DNA of 64,000 nt from Dryobates pubescens (GCF_014839835.1 NC_071618.1:992001-1056000); one strand, 5' to 3'. Counted from the stretch's first letter, positions 37,701-50,055 are shown. The notes: generated by a model not told the origin, from the sequence alone. Made by a program: numbers and translations.

Positions 37701-39967
37701 GATCCAACAGGCTCGTGGTACCGTTTGTCAACCTGAAAGGGAAACAGCTATAACAGCACACCAGAAAGCCCACTATTTATCCAGAGCTTTTTTTTATTGC
37801 TTACAGACTGTTTGTGTTAACTTTGATCTTTAATCACATGATTATTTACCTCTTTTCTAGTTCTAAAGAGAGGGAGGAAACAAACTTAGCTTCGGGCCTA
37901 AGTGTAGACAGCAGGTACATGAATGCCTGCCTCACCTCCTTGTGTGTCAGAGCTTTTAAAACACATCACAGCTGCTGCTGTAAAGGTGAGAGGGCACATA
38001 AGGCAGGCTTACTGCAATTTAAGATTTTCCAGCTTAAAGGTGACTGCTTCGCCCCTCCCCAGAGGCACCAAGGGTGGGAAAACCCCACTTCCTCTAGGGA
38101 TCTCCCCTTATTCTCTGCCCTGGTTCTGGTCTTACTGTTCTTCTCCTTCTTTCTTCCCTCTCTCCTTCTCCTCCATGGGGTAGTAAAGTACAAGTCTGAG
38201 GGCACTGGAGCTGTTACAACAACATTTGGTGGTGCATGCAGCTAATATTTAGGGATTGAACAGATAAGTGTACAACTTGGCAAAGAAGTGAGGCATGAAT
38301 AATGAAGCAAGATTCCCCCTCTAGCCAGGCTCCTGTGGTGCATAAAGAGTAATTAACCTGGCTTTATATTGCTGCAGCCTACAGGCCTCCATGCTTAGTT
38401 TTTAAAAAATGATTTTTGAAATAAGGTTTATGAGATAAAAGCAATTAACTTCTTCATTCTGCAAGCAGCAGTTTCACAGTGCAAAAGCAGTCTGCTCATG
38501 CCCTGACACTCACTGGGGGTGCTTTCATGGTGCTGGGAACTGACAGCCATGCCACTGTTGACTTTATTCTGGCCAAAGACTTGTCTGAAAATGTTTAGGG
38601 GGTTGCCTTTCAACGAGGCCCCTGCTGCTCTTCTGACTTTCCACTTCAAAAGAAGGATCAGGTTTGTGTCTTTAAGAAGGTTGACTATACCTGCATTAAG
38701 CCAAATGCATTTCCGTGGTCACCCCAGCCACCATCCAGCACTGTGCCAGCATGTGACTCCCGAGAGATAATACCAGCAATGAGAGCTGGATCAATGCACT
38801 TATTCTGGCCAACTTCTGTAATCCTGGCATGGTATTTCTCCATGGTTTTCAAATCTCTTTCTGCAATCTTCTCTGAGGCACAAACTCCTATGACACAACA
38901 TGCATTACTTTCACTTTTGCTTTTTTAAATCAGAAACAAGTTGTTTTAACAGTCAATATGACAGAGCTGACATTTTTGATCCTTCTGAATCTATCTAGAG
39001 AGAAGCAACGATGGAATTGACCAACTTTGCTGAAGGGTATGTGCCCTAGAAATCAAGATTCAGTGTTTTCAAATAGAGAGGGCGGTACTCTAGTATGTAG
39101 ACTAAAAGGCAGGTCTTCTAATTTTAAATCTAAACCTTTGAGTGGATTAATCCTAGATTTAGTTCCTTTTAATTTAGACTATGATGGGGAAATGTTCAGA
39201 AGCTTAGGTTTTCAGGGAAACTCTCTTAAGGGAGAAAGAAAAGCAGACTTGATGGCAGGGGCTGGATGCACCCAGCAGACCTTGCATTTTCGCTGTGGTG
39301 GTCTTGAATACAATCTCAAAGGCAACATAATCTTCATGCCCAACATAATCTTATGTGCCCAAGTAGGATCTTTGTTGGTTGTGGAGAAATCTGCTCATGT
39401 GGCAATGACTGACATCCTGAGACCAGGATAACTTGTGTATGGGTGTAAGGGGAGATGAACAACTGAATTAGTGCCTACCTGCATAGCTCAGACCTTCTGG
39501 TCTTGCAGTTGCTGCTGAAGCTCCAGTTGTGTCAATATTCAATATATTCCCATAACGCTGCCAACAGTCTGAAAGTATTTATAAGCAAACATCAGCTCAG
39601 CTTAGCGTGTGTGGCATACCATTGAAAGTTTTCAGATCTATGACTGAAACCCATTATTTCAATACTAGTGCTGCAGACATCTGTTCTAGCTAGTGCAATC
39701 ATGGCATCATATGGTCTGGAAAGGGTATCTCTCAGTCATTCTAGCATAAAGCCACAGTGTAGCTTGTGAAGAGAACCAGCTCATACACATTTAATCTCCT
39801 TAAATTTTAGCTTGCTAAAACTTAGCTGTCTAGTCTAAGCTTGTCACCTGTGATAGCTAATGGAGAAAGACATCTCCATGAGGCATTCCTTCTATTCCAT
39901 TTTTTTAAAATCTATCAAAATCAAAATAAATCCTAAAGTACTTACTAGCTCCATCTTGCTTTTTCAT
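34749..39967 (-). CDS. LYG-A, goose-type lysozyme without signal peptide (fish-like type), five coding exons
   Basis: This is a muramidase of the goose type that cleaves the peptidoglycan MurNAc-GlcNAc bond. Exons: 39946-39967, 39479-39568, 38691-38887, 37594-37732 and 34749-34882. They give 193 residues with consistent phases, and the last three exons are identical in length to those of LYG-B. Catalytic Glu81 (in IISRESHAG), Asp94 and Asp105 (in [12 protein letters not shown]) are present. The start MKKQDGANCWQRYGN has no hydrophobic signal. Two of the four family cysteines (the Cys18-Cys29 disulfide) are Ala26 and Ala37. Several stretches ([46 protein letters not shown]) resemble fish cytosolic g-lysozymes more than the goose egg-white enzyme. 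A signal-bearing upstream exon cannot be excluded, because an acceptor-like CAG precedes the first exon. This gene may be what is called LYGL in chicken, but I am not sure. Confidence 0.85.
35294..35690 (+). mobile_element. Solo LTR in the last LYG-A intron
   Basis: 397 bp with inverted ends TGTGAGAAAC and GTTTTTCACA. It has TATATAAG near 35564 and AATAAA near 35644, 40-45 bp before the end, which is the expected LTR order. CCCA flanks both sides, a 4-bp target duplication. It lies opposite to the lysozyme's transcription. No internal genes remain. The clean ends suggest moderate age. Confidence 0.8.
35719..37248 (+). mobile_element. Long GC-rich LTR-like insert in the last LYG-A intron
   Basis: I propose a 1,530-bp element starting TGGACAAGTTCC and ending CTTCATCACA, flanked by GCATG on both sides (35714-35718 and 37249-37253). 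The middle (about 36040-36960) is strikingly GC-rich and proline-codon-like on the plus strand. The right part is AT-rich, with TATAAATAG near 37063 and AATAAA near 37207, 37-42 bp before the end, as in the neighbouring LTR. It may instead be a promoter-like unique segment. I recognise no protein. Confidence 0.4.
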
Positions 39968-40991
39968 AGCTGCTGTCAAGAAGAAAAACTGAGGAGAAAC
40001 ATCCTTTAATTACATCCATTACAACTACAGTTTGTTTGACTTGCCATTTATCTGCAGTCTAAGCATGCTGTTGCGGAAGGGAAAACACACAAAAAGCAAC
40101 TAGGAGAAGCAATGCTAACCTGAGCCCAACACTTAATGGGAAACAGGCTTTGGTACAGTCAATTATTTACAAGAATATTAGACAAACACCACCGACCTGA
40201 CATGTTTGCTGCAGGATGACTCCTCACTTTCTCACTGCACTTCCTTAAAGACAAATGGGGCTTTTTATCTGCTGTCAGTGTTTTGGAGAAACTGACTCAG
40301 TGCACTTCCTGCACACCACGTGAATTAGAAGAAACACAATTGCCTAACAGCTTCTTGTATATTGACCCAAAGACAACAGGATTTCTGCTCTGCAGCATGA
40401 ACACAATTACAATTTAAAAGTAAATACTTTTAAAATTAAAACTCAGTTGTTCCCACTCTTTGTAACTAGGAGGAGCTTCATCTGAAAACAACTTTGGTTG
40501 TTGGAAGCAATAAATGCTGACAATGGGAAAATGGGAACCTGTGCTTTTAAACGTAAAAAAGTTTTTGCAGGCAAAGACCTGGCAACAATAACATGACATA
40601 GAGCTGCAGCTGCTGAGAATTTCAGTATGTAGAGGTGGTGCCAGGTTCCTGTTGTTACCCTCTCTTGTACAGTGACAACAAAGGTGAAAGCATAAACCCA
40701 AATTAGCAGGCAGCATGGATCAAAGCTTCTACAGCTTTTCAGCAGTGAGGGGGGGAAAAAAATCACTGAACGGCAGATTTCCTTGTCACTGCTAATCCAT
40801 CTTGACATGTTTCTCCCCCATGGTAAATTCTGTGATGGTAAAATGCCGTTTCATTCTTTTATCAGCTCTTTCACATTTTAATCTGGGGAATTCATCCTGT
40901 GCCATTGTGTTGAAAGACTGAATTCTGTACTGTTGATACTATGGTTGGTTAACACCCATTCTGAAAAGAAACAAAACAGGGTGGAGGGCTT

Positions 40992-41480
40992 GTGCGTGCT
41001 TTGCGCTCCCTGCAGGGTGTTTTCCCCCCTGGGAAACTGAGTCTGTTCCACTCCCCGCTCCCTGCTCAGCTAGGGTATAAAAAGCAGGACACTGCAGTCA
41101 TTAGGCCTCCTTTTGGCTCCTGCCTCTCCTGGATGAGAGCTACTGAGGCTGCCTTCATGCTCCTCTGCCACGTGGTCGGGTCTGATCCTTCTCCCTGCTG
41201 CCTCTGCGCCTCTGCAGAGAGAGACTGGTTTTGTATTCTTCTTTGTCCCCCTCCCATCCATCCTTGTTCCCTGCCCTTGTGAACCTTTCCTGTTATTATT
41301 ATATACATATTTTTGTTTGTTTGTTTAAAGAAAACTCTTTACCTCTCTACTTCCAAGCTGACTCCAAATCATTGTTTGGTGGATTTGCTCCTTCCTTTTT
41401 TTTCCCTCTCTGTTGGGAGGGAGGAGGGGGGAGCGGGGGAGAGATTCTCAGCCTTGCCCCCATCTGAGCTCTTAACTCCC
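40992..41480 (+). promoter_or_regulatory. TATA-containing promoter-like or LTR-like segment
   Basis: GGTATAAAAAGCAGG at 41074-41088 is a strong TATA box on the plus strand, followed by pyrimidine-rich, GC-richer sequence. No coding frame follows that I can recognise. It may be a weathered LTR just upstream of the LTR at 41728. Confidence 0.3.
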
Positions 41481-41727
41481 AGTTAAGGCTTAAACTATTA
41501 CAATACCTCCCATAGAGAACCAGTTGAAAAATGTTGCAGCAGCCCATACATGGAGCTGTTCATGTTCACAGTTACAAGTAAGTTTAAAGAAGATTGTAAC
41601 ATCTGGCAAAATGGAAAACAGAATCAATGCATCTCATACAGGAACAACACTAAAAAAAAGTGACCAGTTCCAAATGCCACTGAAGATGATTCACAAACCA
41701 GTAATCTCCAAATGGCCTGTACCATTC

Positions 41728-42682
41728 TGTGGTGGTTTTAGGCTATGCCTAAAGCTGAAAAGTAGAAAAATATAAATAAATCACTATTGGGTGTAAAAGG
41801 GAAAACAAATGATTATTCTAAACAAATTCATTGGATAAATATCTTGAATAAGATGGGCGGTACCATAACAATTCTCTCCTCTTCTGATCTTGGTTGGCTT
41901 TGCTTTGCTTGGGAGCGATAATATGTTTTGGCTGGCCTTGGCTAAGTCTAACCCACTGCTTTTCTCTCCACTCCTCTTCTCTCTTGACCAGGGCGGTATG
42001 AGGAGGGGGGCAGCAGTGGAATGGCTTCCCTGGTCTCTGACCAGGGGAATTTTTGTGTTGTTTGCTAATTGCAAATATCTGTATAATATTGTAAGTACTG
42101 TATATTTTGTACATCACAGTATCACAGTATCACTAAGGTTGGAAGAGACCTCAAAGATCATAAGAATCCAACCTGTCACCACAGACCTCACGACTAGACC
42201 ATGGCACCAAGTGCCACGTCCAATCTCCTCTCGAACACCTCCAGGGACGGTGACTCCACCACCTCCCTGGGCAGCCCATTCCAATGACGAATGACTTGAT
42301 GAAGAACTTTCTCCTCACCTCGAGCCTAAACTTCCCCTGGTGCAGCTTGAGACTGTGTCCCCTTGTTCTGGTGCTGGTTGTCTGGGAGAAGAGACCAACC
42401 CCTTCCTGGCTACAACCACCTTTCAGGTAGTTGTAGAGAGCAATGAGGTCACCTCTGATCCTTCTCTTCTCCAGGCTAAACAATCCCAGCTCCCTCAGCC
42501 TCTCCTCATAGGGCTTGTGCTCAAGGCCTCTCCCCAGCCTTGTTGCCCTTCTCTGGACACATTCAAGTGTTCATTGCATTCCATTGTAGAGTGTAGATTT
42601 TGCTTGTAAATACAGCTTAATTTGCTTCTAACTGAGCTGGTCTGGCAAAGTTAATGCTGGGGAGAAACTTCAACCCACCACA
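41728..42682 (-). mobile_element. Solo LTR of an endogenous retrovirus (ERVL-like), copy 2, split by a CR1
   Basis: On the minus strand it begins TGTGGTGGGTTGAAG (at 42682) and ends AAACCACCACA (at 41728). CATTC flanks both sides (41723-41727 and 42683-42687), a perfect 5-bp target duplication. It is the same family as 18706-19192. A CR1 of about 450 bp has inserted into it (42117-42567), so the LTR is older than that CR1. No internal genes remain. Confidence 0.85.
42117..42567 (-). mobile_element. CR1 LINE, 3' end, nested in an LTR
   Basis: The tail at 42117 reads ATCACAGTATCACAGTATCA, a short tandem array. The minus-strand frame continues with [20 protein letters not shown]. It lies wholly inside the ERVL-like LTR. 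Confidence 0.9.
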
Positions 42683-43786
42683 CATTCCTTTCTGTGGAAG
42701 AAATACAAAGGATGTACTAGTTTGCTTCTTCTATGTCACAATAATTGAGGCAGGCAGGTAGATCTGTGGTTTTTGTAATCCTTTCCAGAAGTTATTGTTT
42801 AATCATATGTGCATGCATGGAGTTTCACATGTCCTGGAAAGTGTTTTTGTCAACAAACCTGTGTTCAGGCTCCTGGAAGAGAGTGACATGCCTGCATGGC
42901 GGTTCATAACAGCAGCCCTGTTGCCTGTCTAATGTTGAGCAAGCTGCAGCTTGCAGTGAGAGCCTGGGAGCTGTCGCAGGTTTGGGGTCTCCAGGGACAG
43001 AGAGCCGCTTACAGCTTTTGCCAGTGTTCTTTGCAGTCTGCCTCACTTGTCCCATTTCTTGCTTGCCACAGAAGAGGGAGTACATAAGTCACACCATATT
43101 GCCATGTCTCCTGCTGTGCCAGGGGTACAGGTGGTGTCTTTGAGCAGCCTCAAAAGTGCTCCAGATTGTGGATTATGTCCTGGATTTCCCTTGTACTTGC
43201 TGTTAGCTGAGGCATTTAGCAGCCTCCAATTCAGATCCAGCTCATCCTAGTTCTTCATAAAAGTTACAAACAGCCTGTCCAAGTGTTGTTCTGCCATGAA
43301 ATTTGTTCTTTTGTGTTGACCTCACCACAGAGCACTGAGTTAGCACTATGGGCTGTGGGTCACCTTGTCGCACTGCAGTTCGAGGGTTGGATGTTTCTCC
43401 CCTTCACAGAAACCACTGGAAGTAATGGAGATATACACACACACGACTGAAGGAAAAATTTAACTTGTTCATCATCTGTCAGGATGGATAAAGCCTGAAA
43501 GAAAGAGTAGGAAGAGGGTGAACTATTTATAAACTGAAAATGTTTGGTGCAAGAACTGATTTGTGGAAGCAGGCCTTGGCACTTTACAGAGGCAGACTAT
43601 GTGCTGATTGAAAGAGATTCAGAGCGTTGTCTCTCAGTGTGGGACTGAGTGTTGACTCATGCACAAAAGCTGCTTCTGATGAATACTCATGTTAAGCTCC
43701 TGAAAGAGCAGGCACTATGTGGCACGGAACAGGGTAGCTTGGAAATATTTTCAATGAAAGGCAAAGAATGACTACCCTGCTTGCTT

Positions 43787-43804
43787 CCCCCCCCCCCCCC
43801 CCCC
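43787..43804 (+). repeat. Poly-C tract (18 C)
   Basis: An uninterrupted run of 18 cytosines. The opposite strand is a poly-G run. Confidence 0.95.
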
Positions 43805-44507
43805 ATCATGTCTCAGAGATGAATGAAATGTGGTCTATTTTTAACGAGTGTTTAGCTATTTTATATTTAATTGCTTTTAATTAGATGGTTTTTTAACTGT
43901 AGGAGTGTGGCTTGTTGCTACTGGATTGACTTTCACTTTCCATTCCTTTTCTTTGCAGCGCTTTCGAAAGCCAGAGAAATAGCAAAGTACTGACTGCTCC
44001 CAGGTCAGAAGGTGGAAGTTAAGTACCCCAGTTTAGACGTGTTTAAACGAAGTGTGAAGGCAGCTGTGGTTTATATTGCATTTATTTCTTTTTTATCTTC
44101 AGCAACAAGAAGTAAAATTCAGGTCTCTCTTCCATTCTCTTAAGTCAGTGTTTGAGATTTTTGGCAGAACATTTTGTAGAAGTTCTCTTTGTAAAGGAAA
44201 AGAGACCCAAGAAGGTCAAACAGAACCTGACTAATGCAGAAGAATGCTTAAGGCACCATAAAGCAAACTAAGAACATGCCTGTAAGCCCTTCCTGCATTT
44301 CATAAAGAATGATTTAGTTTATGTACATTTATAGGCTGGAAACATGGTAAGATATGAATATTATTTCTTAAATATAAAAACATATTTTTCTGAGCCAATT
44401 TGATTCAGGTTCGTTTGCCCGGTCAACGAGAGCTTAGTTACACATGATAGAAGGCTAATAAACGGTAGAATAACAGTCTAGAAAATTCAGAACTTGGAAT
44501 GTTATAG

Positions 44508-44607
44508 GTGTTAGCTCAGATGGTAAAAAAGTAAAAATACTATAATTATTGACAGGTTGGACTTGATGATCTTTGAGGTCTTTTCCAACCTTATTGATTC
44601 TGTGACA
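44508..44607 (+). mobile_element. Possible truncated tRNA/CR1 SINE or CR1 tail scrap
   Basis: TTAGCTCAGATGG (44511-44523) looks like a tRNA A box and is followed after about 25 bp by a CR1 terminus (GACAGGTTGGACTTGATGAT to TTCCAACC). No B box remains, so it may be a CR1 tail beside a chance match. Confidence 0.3.
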
Positions 44608-46984
44608 TCAGATCTTCTATGAATACGGAGGAACAAACTGGAATCTCCCTGTACGTGTGAAACCAAACAGCAATACGGCCTTGGGTGGCATAGACGGACC
44701 ACCTCGAGTTCACGACGGAGCTAGCCAACAGGACCTCAGAAATAACCAGGTAAATTAGTGTGACTCATGAACCGCCGAGGTGCTAACTACCAAAACCTTT
44801 GCTGAACGAAGGGATGTTCTGAGTTCGTAGTTATAGTCCAAAAGGGCAGTGACCAAAATTAGAGGAAGTGAGAGAGAAAGCGCACACTGTTGTGGTGGAG
44901 GCCCGACTCAAGCACTATGCTGCTAAGACAAAGGAGCTAATTGCCCCGAAGACAAGAGCAAGTAGGTGCTTGTTGCTGCCTTGAATGCCATTAACAAACT
45001 AGGCGGGGGAGAAGATGAGAGAGATAAGAGAGCAACAAGTGAACGAGCAATGAGCATTCAAAGTCTATACATTTGCCTTTCGAAAACGGGATGGCCCAAT
45101 GGCACATTAGCTATTCAAATCCCACCAATCAGTTCAAAATTTTTGTATGGTGAGCAGACTGCACACGCCTTCTCTCATAGCCTCTGACAGGTGCAGTCGC
45201 CCCTCTGAAATGTGAGGCTTGGCGTCTAGCTTCCCCTCCCCTCCAGGCAGCCTTAACGGCACCTGCCTATTGGGCTGCTTGACCTCAATCCAGACCCTGC
45301 CACAGAGAGGGGCAGTGGCTCAAACAGATTTAGCTGTCTTCTTAATGCCTCTTCCAGGAAACCACTGACACCCAATTGTAATAAAAATTTTGAATGGCTT
45401 ATTCTTTGCATGTTTTATGGCTGCGTATTTGTTTTAGAAGCGCATATGTCTTCTCAGTGTTGGATATGGGATTAAACTGGCTTGGATCAAGGGGCACTCC
45501 TTTTTTTCCCTGTGTAATTTTAAGGTAATATAGTCCCATCAGTAAGATACACCTTTCCTGATACATTATTCCCAGCCACTGCTTTGGTAAATACTTTTTT
45601 CCCTTTTCTTTTCTGTAATAACAGTTAATATTTAAGAAACAAGTTTAGGACACTAGTGTAGCAATGCTCAGTTTTATATTTCAGCATTTAAGTAATCAAA
45701 AAGATACTAGGCCTGATAGTGTAGATCCAACAGATTACTGAAAGAGGAAATCATTGATGATTAAAATTGAAAGCCAAAAAATTGGTAAATTAGATGTATT
45801 TTTAAAATTTATGTATGTGTACCAGCTCTATTCTGTCACGAGTATGGCAAACCTACTTCATTCTTTTCTTTTCCTGTCTGTTGCATAGTTGTAGATAGAT
45901 ATGCCTGTCCTTAGCATGGTTTTTCCTTGTCTAAGATCCCAGTTCTGCCATTTCTTCAAGTCACATTTTCTTCACTTCTCATAATAGCTGTTGCTATGGT
46001 TTTGAGGTCTTCCAGTTTGTCTCCACTGTCATTGAGCTATGGCTAACTGAACTGAGCACAGTCCTTAACTGAGGCTTTTCTGGTGCTGACTACAGAATCA
46101 TGTGCCTTGCAGAAGGTACACTATGTTGTGCGTCCCAGTGTGATTGTTGTCTTCGCACCACAATGGGGCACTTCTGCCCTTTCTTTTCTCATCTCCCTGT
46201 TGAAGAAGTTGCTTCACCCTAGGGGTCCCATAGCAGAATTTCAAGCATCAAATCTTGTAAAAAAACCTTTATTCAGATGACATAGTGGAAATCCAGCTTA
46301 AGCTGGGTGCCTTTGGAAAGGGACCCCAAGGAAATCGATGGGAAATTATACCCGCACAATCGAAGTTCCCCTCATGCAAAAGTTCAGTCCAATTGTGGTA
46401 TTTGTGTATGGGGTATTCTTGTTCCTTATTGGATCCTTTCTCCATCTCCAGGGCAGTTGTTTCTTTTCACATTTTGAGGATACAGCTTCTGCTGATGGAT
46501 GTAGCTAAGTTATTTTTTCACAGGGTGCAGCTTCTGCTGACAGAAGCGATATTTTTCACAGAATGCAGTTTTTAAGGCCTCCTTTAGCTCCCACAGCTTG
46601 TGGCCTAAGGCTTTATCAAGTTTTTCTATTAAGGCCATACAATGGATTTGAACTGTTAAAGCAATCCTCCCTTTGTTTTCATCAAACATTCCTGCTTTAA
46701 TAGGTCAAAGTTAATGAAATTTCTCAAGATGTGACCATTCTCCACTTCATTCTTTGTAGGTGCATAGCAGCCCTCACCTGACCTTTCACTGGCTACATGG
46801 ACTCAGTGGGAGTTAGCATGGAGAATGCCAGCGCTAAGACCTTGCCTTTGGGTGCACTACTGAGCAATTTGGTACAAGGTAAGACAAGAGAACAGCTTAG
46901 AAACATGTGTGTTGAGCACAAGTAATTTCATCACAGCTCTAGGTGAAGTGTCAGCAAGATGCTTTCCAGCTAATGGAGCCTGTG

Positions 46985-47672
46985 GGTTGTTGAGCCCTGG
47001 GACAGGGACATCCTGAGGTGATCTGCTGGAGAACAGCCCTCTAAAGAAGGGCTCATGGTGGACAACAAGTTATCCATGGGACAGCAATGTACTCTTGTGG
47101 CCAAGAAGGCCAATGGTGTTCTGGGGTATGTCCATCAGATTGAGGGAGGTTCTTCTTCCCCTCTACTCTATTGCATCCAGTTCTGGGTTCCCCAGTTCAA
47201 GAGGGGCAGAGATCTACTTGAGAGAGTCCAATGGAGGGCTACAAGGATGATTAAGGGACTGGAGCATGTGCCCAGTGAGGAAAGGCTGAGAGACCTGGGG
47301 CTTTTTAGTCTGGAGAAGAGAAGACTGAGAGAGGATTTACTAAATGTTTATAAATATATTAATGTGTCAAGAAGGAAGGGGCAGCCTCTTCTTGCTTGTG
47401 CCCTGTGATAGACAAGGGGCAATGGATGTAAACTACAGCACAGGAAGTTCCATCTCAGTATGAGGAGGAACTTCTTCACTGTGAGGGTCACAGAGCACTG
47501 GTACAGGCTCCCCAGAGAGGTTGTGCAGTCTCTTTCTCTGGAGACTTTCAAGAACCATCTGGATGTGTTCCTGTGTGACCTGTGCTAGATTCTGTGGTCC
47601 TGCTCTGGCAGGGGGGTTGGCTTGATGGTCTCCAGAGGTCCCTCCCAACTCCTAACATCCTGTGATCCTCCC
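46985..47672 (+). mobile_element. CR1 LINE, older copy
   Basis: The plus-strand terminal domain is recognisable in pieces ([59 protein letters not shown]), running to AGAGGTCCCTCCCAACTCC. It is diverged and interrupted. Confidence 0.88.
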
Positions 47673-48284
47673 ATGCTCAGAACCAGTGACCTGAGGCATC
47701 TGCAGAAACAACTGATCAGGGTCAATATGCAGGACTAAAAGGCTGATCTAGGAGTTGAATAGTGATCATGATCTGTTACACTTTAAAAAATTAAATGAAT
47801 TACCTGGATTTCCAAGCATACACTGTCAGACAGCCACTTCTCCAGGTCCATAATGAGGCAGACACCTCCCTGCCTACCTTCCCCTGCAAACTGCTCACAG
47901 CACCATGTGGACTGTGGTGGTGACAAGTAAGATCTTTTCAGGCTGAGGTGACCTGATAGGACAACTCCATAGTTACAAGACAGGTTCTAGAACAATCTAG
48001 GAAGGAAAGCCAGTGAGGCAGAATCAGGATCAGTAGGGTAAAAGCCAGCACAGGCTGGATTCCAGGGCAGGTCATGTGAGGACCCAGGGTGAAATTGTCA
48101 GCTTAAATGCCGTTTCTGAGCCAGCAGGCAGAGGTTATGTGGCAGGGGAGAAGAGATGAGGCTCATCCTAGGGTAATACCTGAGCTGACTTTCAATGCAG
48201 GCAGACAAATCATTGCAAGACAGGAGGAAAAGGGTGCAGAGCCTGTCAGTGCAGTTAGGGCCCAGACAGCATGGTCACCCCAAA

Positions 48285-48965
48285 GCTGACTCTCCTTCTC
48301 TGTCCTGTGTTCCAGCCTTTGGATCAACTTCGTGGCTGCTGCTGGACTCACTCCATCATGTCAGTGTCCCTCTTGACTCAGGGAATTCCAAACTGGATAC
48401 AGTATGCTCTTAGGCTACTTCTCCCTGAGAGCCTAGGGTGTTCACCAGGACTGCCCTGGTCGCTTTTTGCACAGCTGACAGTTGCCTCCCAGCCCATGTT
48501 GGTGAATAGTTTTACTCTATTCCAGGTGCGTAGGGCTTTGCCTTAATTGGTTGTCATGGGGTTACCATCAGCCCATTTCTCCAGCCTCTCCAGAATCTGC
48601 CATTTGATATCATCTGTGAACTTTTTGTGACTATTCTGTCTCTAGTCTGAATTGCTGCTGAAGACACAAAGCAGTTTCAGCTGCAGGATCCACTCTACTA
48701 GCAACTGGCCACCAGCTGGACCCTGTGACACAAATCATCACACTTTGAGCCTGACAACTTTATAGGAAATTTTCTACCCACCTCTCCAGTTCATGTCTCA
48801 CCAGTCTGACTATAGGGATACTACACAAGCCTGGGGCAAAGATCTTGCCAGGTCAAGGTATACCATACCCACTCCTTTACCCTTCTCTATGAAGTCAGCC
48901 ATGTCCTCACAGGAGACAAACAGAGTGGCCAGGCACTATTTAGCCTGCTTAAATCCATGCTCCAC
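48285..48965 (-). mobile_element. Old CR1 fragment (internal region)
   Basis: The stretch contains the complement of CR1-like segments (TTTGATATCATCTGTGAACT, CAGGAGACAAACAGAGTGGC). It is strongly diverged, so the limits are approximate. Confidence 0.45.
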
Positions 48966-49384
48966 GTTCAACATGGTCCCTAGTTGCTCCTGGGAGGATG
49001 TGTATCATAACTCTGTGCACTGTTGGTGGCTTTGGATTGCATTTTCCTATCCATTGAAGATGCTTGCAGGTAGTGGGTTTTCTAATGATTTTGACATACA
49101 GTTATTCCCAGTCCCAGAAGGTGTGCTCATTGTGGAAGAATAAAGGAAGCTCTACAAGCATGCAAATGGATGGTGGTGAGAAAGGTACAGCTTGCACTGC
49201 TTGCTGCCAGACCAAAACCAGCTCTTCCTTTGGTCCTGGAGAATGAGTGTCACTCAGTCCTGCAGGAATCTACTCCTCTCATTTTGTTGCCTTTCCATCT
49301 CCCACCCCAGAATAGTTCAACTTCAGTTCTAGAAGGAATAGGAGCATCAAAATACGCCAAATGCAAAACCTGCTGTTTTTGCAA

Positions 49385-49677
49385 GTATCCAGGCAACCAG
49401 CACCAGAACAAGGGGACACAGTCTCAAGCTGTGCCAGGGGAGGTTTAGACTCGAGGTGAGGAAAAAGTTCTTCACTGAGCGAGTCGTTCGTCATTGGAAT
49501 GTGCTGCCCAGGGAGGTGGTGGAGTCACCGTCCCTGGAGGTGTTCAAGGGGAGATTGGACGTGGCACTTGGTGCCATGATCTAGTTGTGAGGTCTGTTGG
49601 AACAGGTTGGACTTGATGATCCTTGGGGTCTCTTCCAACCTTAGTTACTGTGATACTGTGATACTGTGATACCCCAA
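49385..49677 (+). mobile_element. CR1 LINE, 3' end, young-looking
   Basis: It begins inside the terminal domain (AGGCAACCAGCACCAGAACA) and ends in CTTCCAACCTTAGTTACTG plus three ATACTGTG units. It is close to the copy at 4918-5382. Confidence 0.92.
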
Positions 49678-50049
49678 GCAGCAGAGAGGGAAAATAATTG
49701 CAAACACTTACTTCATCCTGTTCCCTTTTCAGTTTCTCTATCTGCCTAAAACTAACATTGTACTTATCCAAACTTTGCTAACACACATGACAATGTGAGT
49801 GCAGTGGAGTCCTGTTTTGGTTGCAAATAACATTTTTATTCCATTCCTATTTGCTTATTTCTGTATGACTAGAAACACCCATCTTTGTTCTATGCATTTA
49901 TATGAAAAATGAGTATTCAGGATAAAAAAAAGAGTACTCCATAGCACAATGTAAATATCAGTTTTGAAAAAATAAATCGTGGAGCTAATACCCAAGGAAG
50001 TATTTTGCCTTTTGATTTCTTAAGAGAATGACAGATTTTGCCAGAATTT

Positions 50050-50055
50050 TTTATT
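50050..50055 (-). terminator. Candidate LYG-B polyadenylation signal
   Basis: AATAAA on the minus strand lies about 275 bp downstream of the LYG-B stop codon. Confidence 0.5.

Larger units (their letters stand above)
42690..46980. other. Intergenic, nothing coding recognised
   Basis: Apart from the poly-C run and the CR1 scrap I see only unique-looking sequence. 44610-45350 is slightly richer in CpG but gives no recognisable protein or repeat. Confidence 0.4.

Noticed and set aside
44610-45350. CpG-richer stretch that could be an old LTR or leader
   Set aside because: No readable ends, no target duplication, no clear signals in LTR order.
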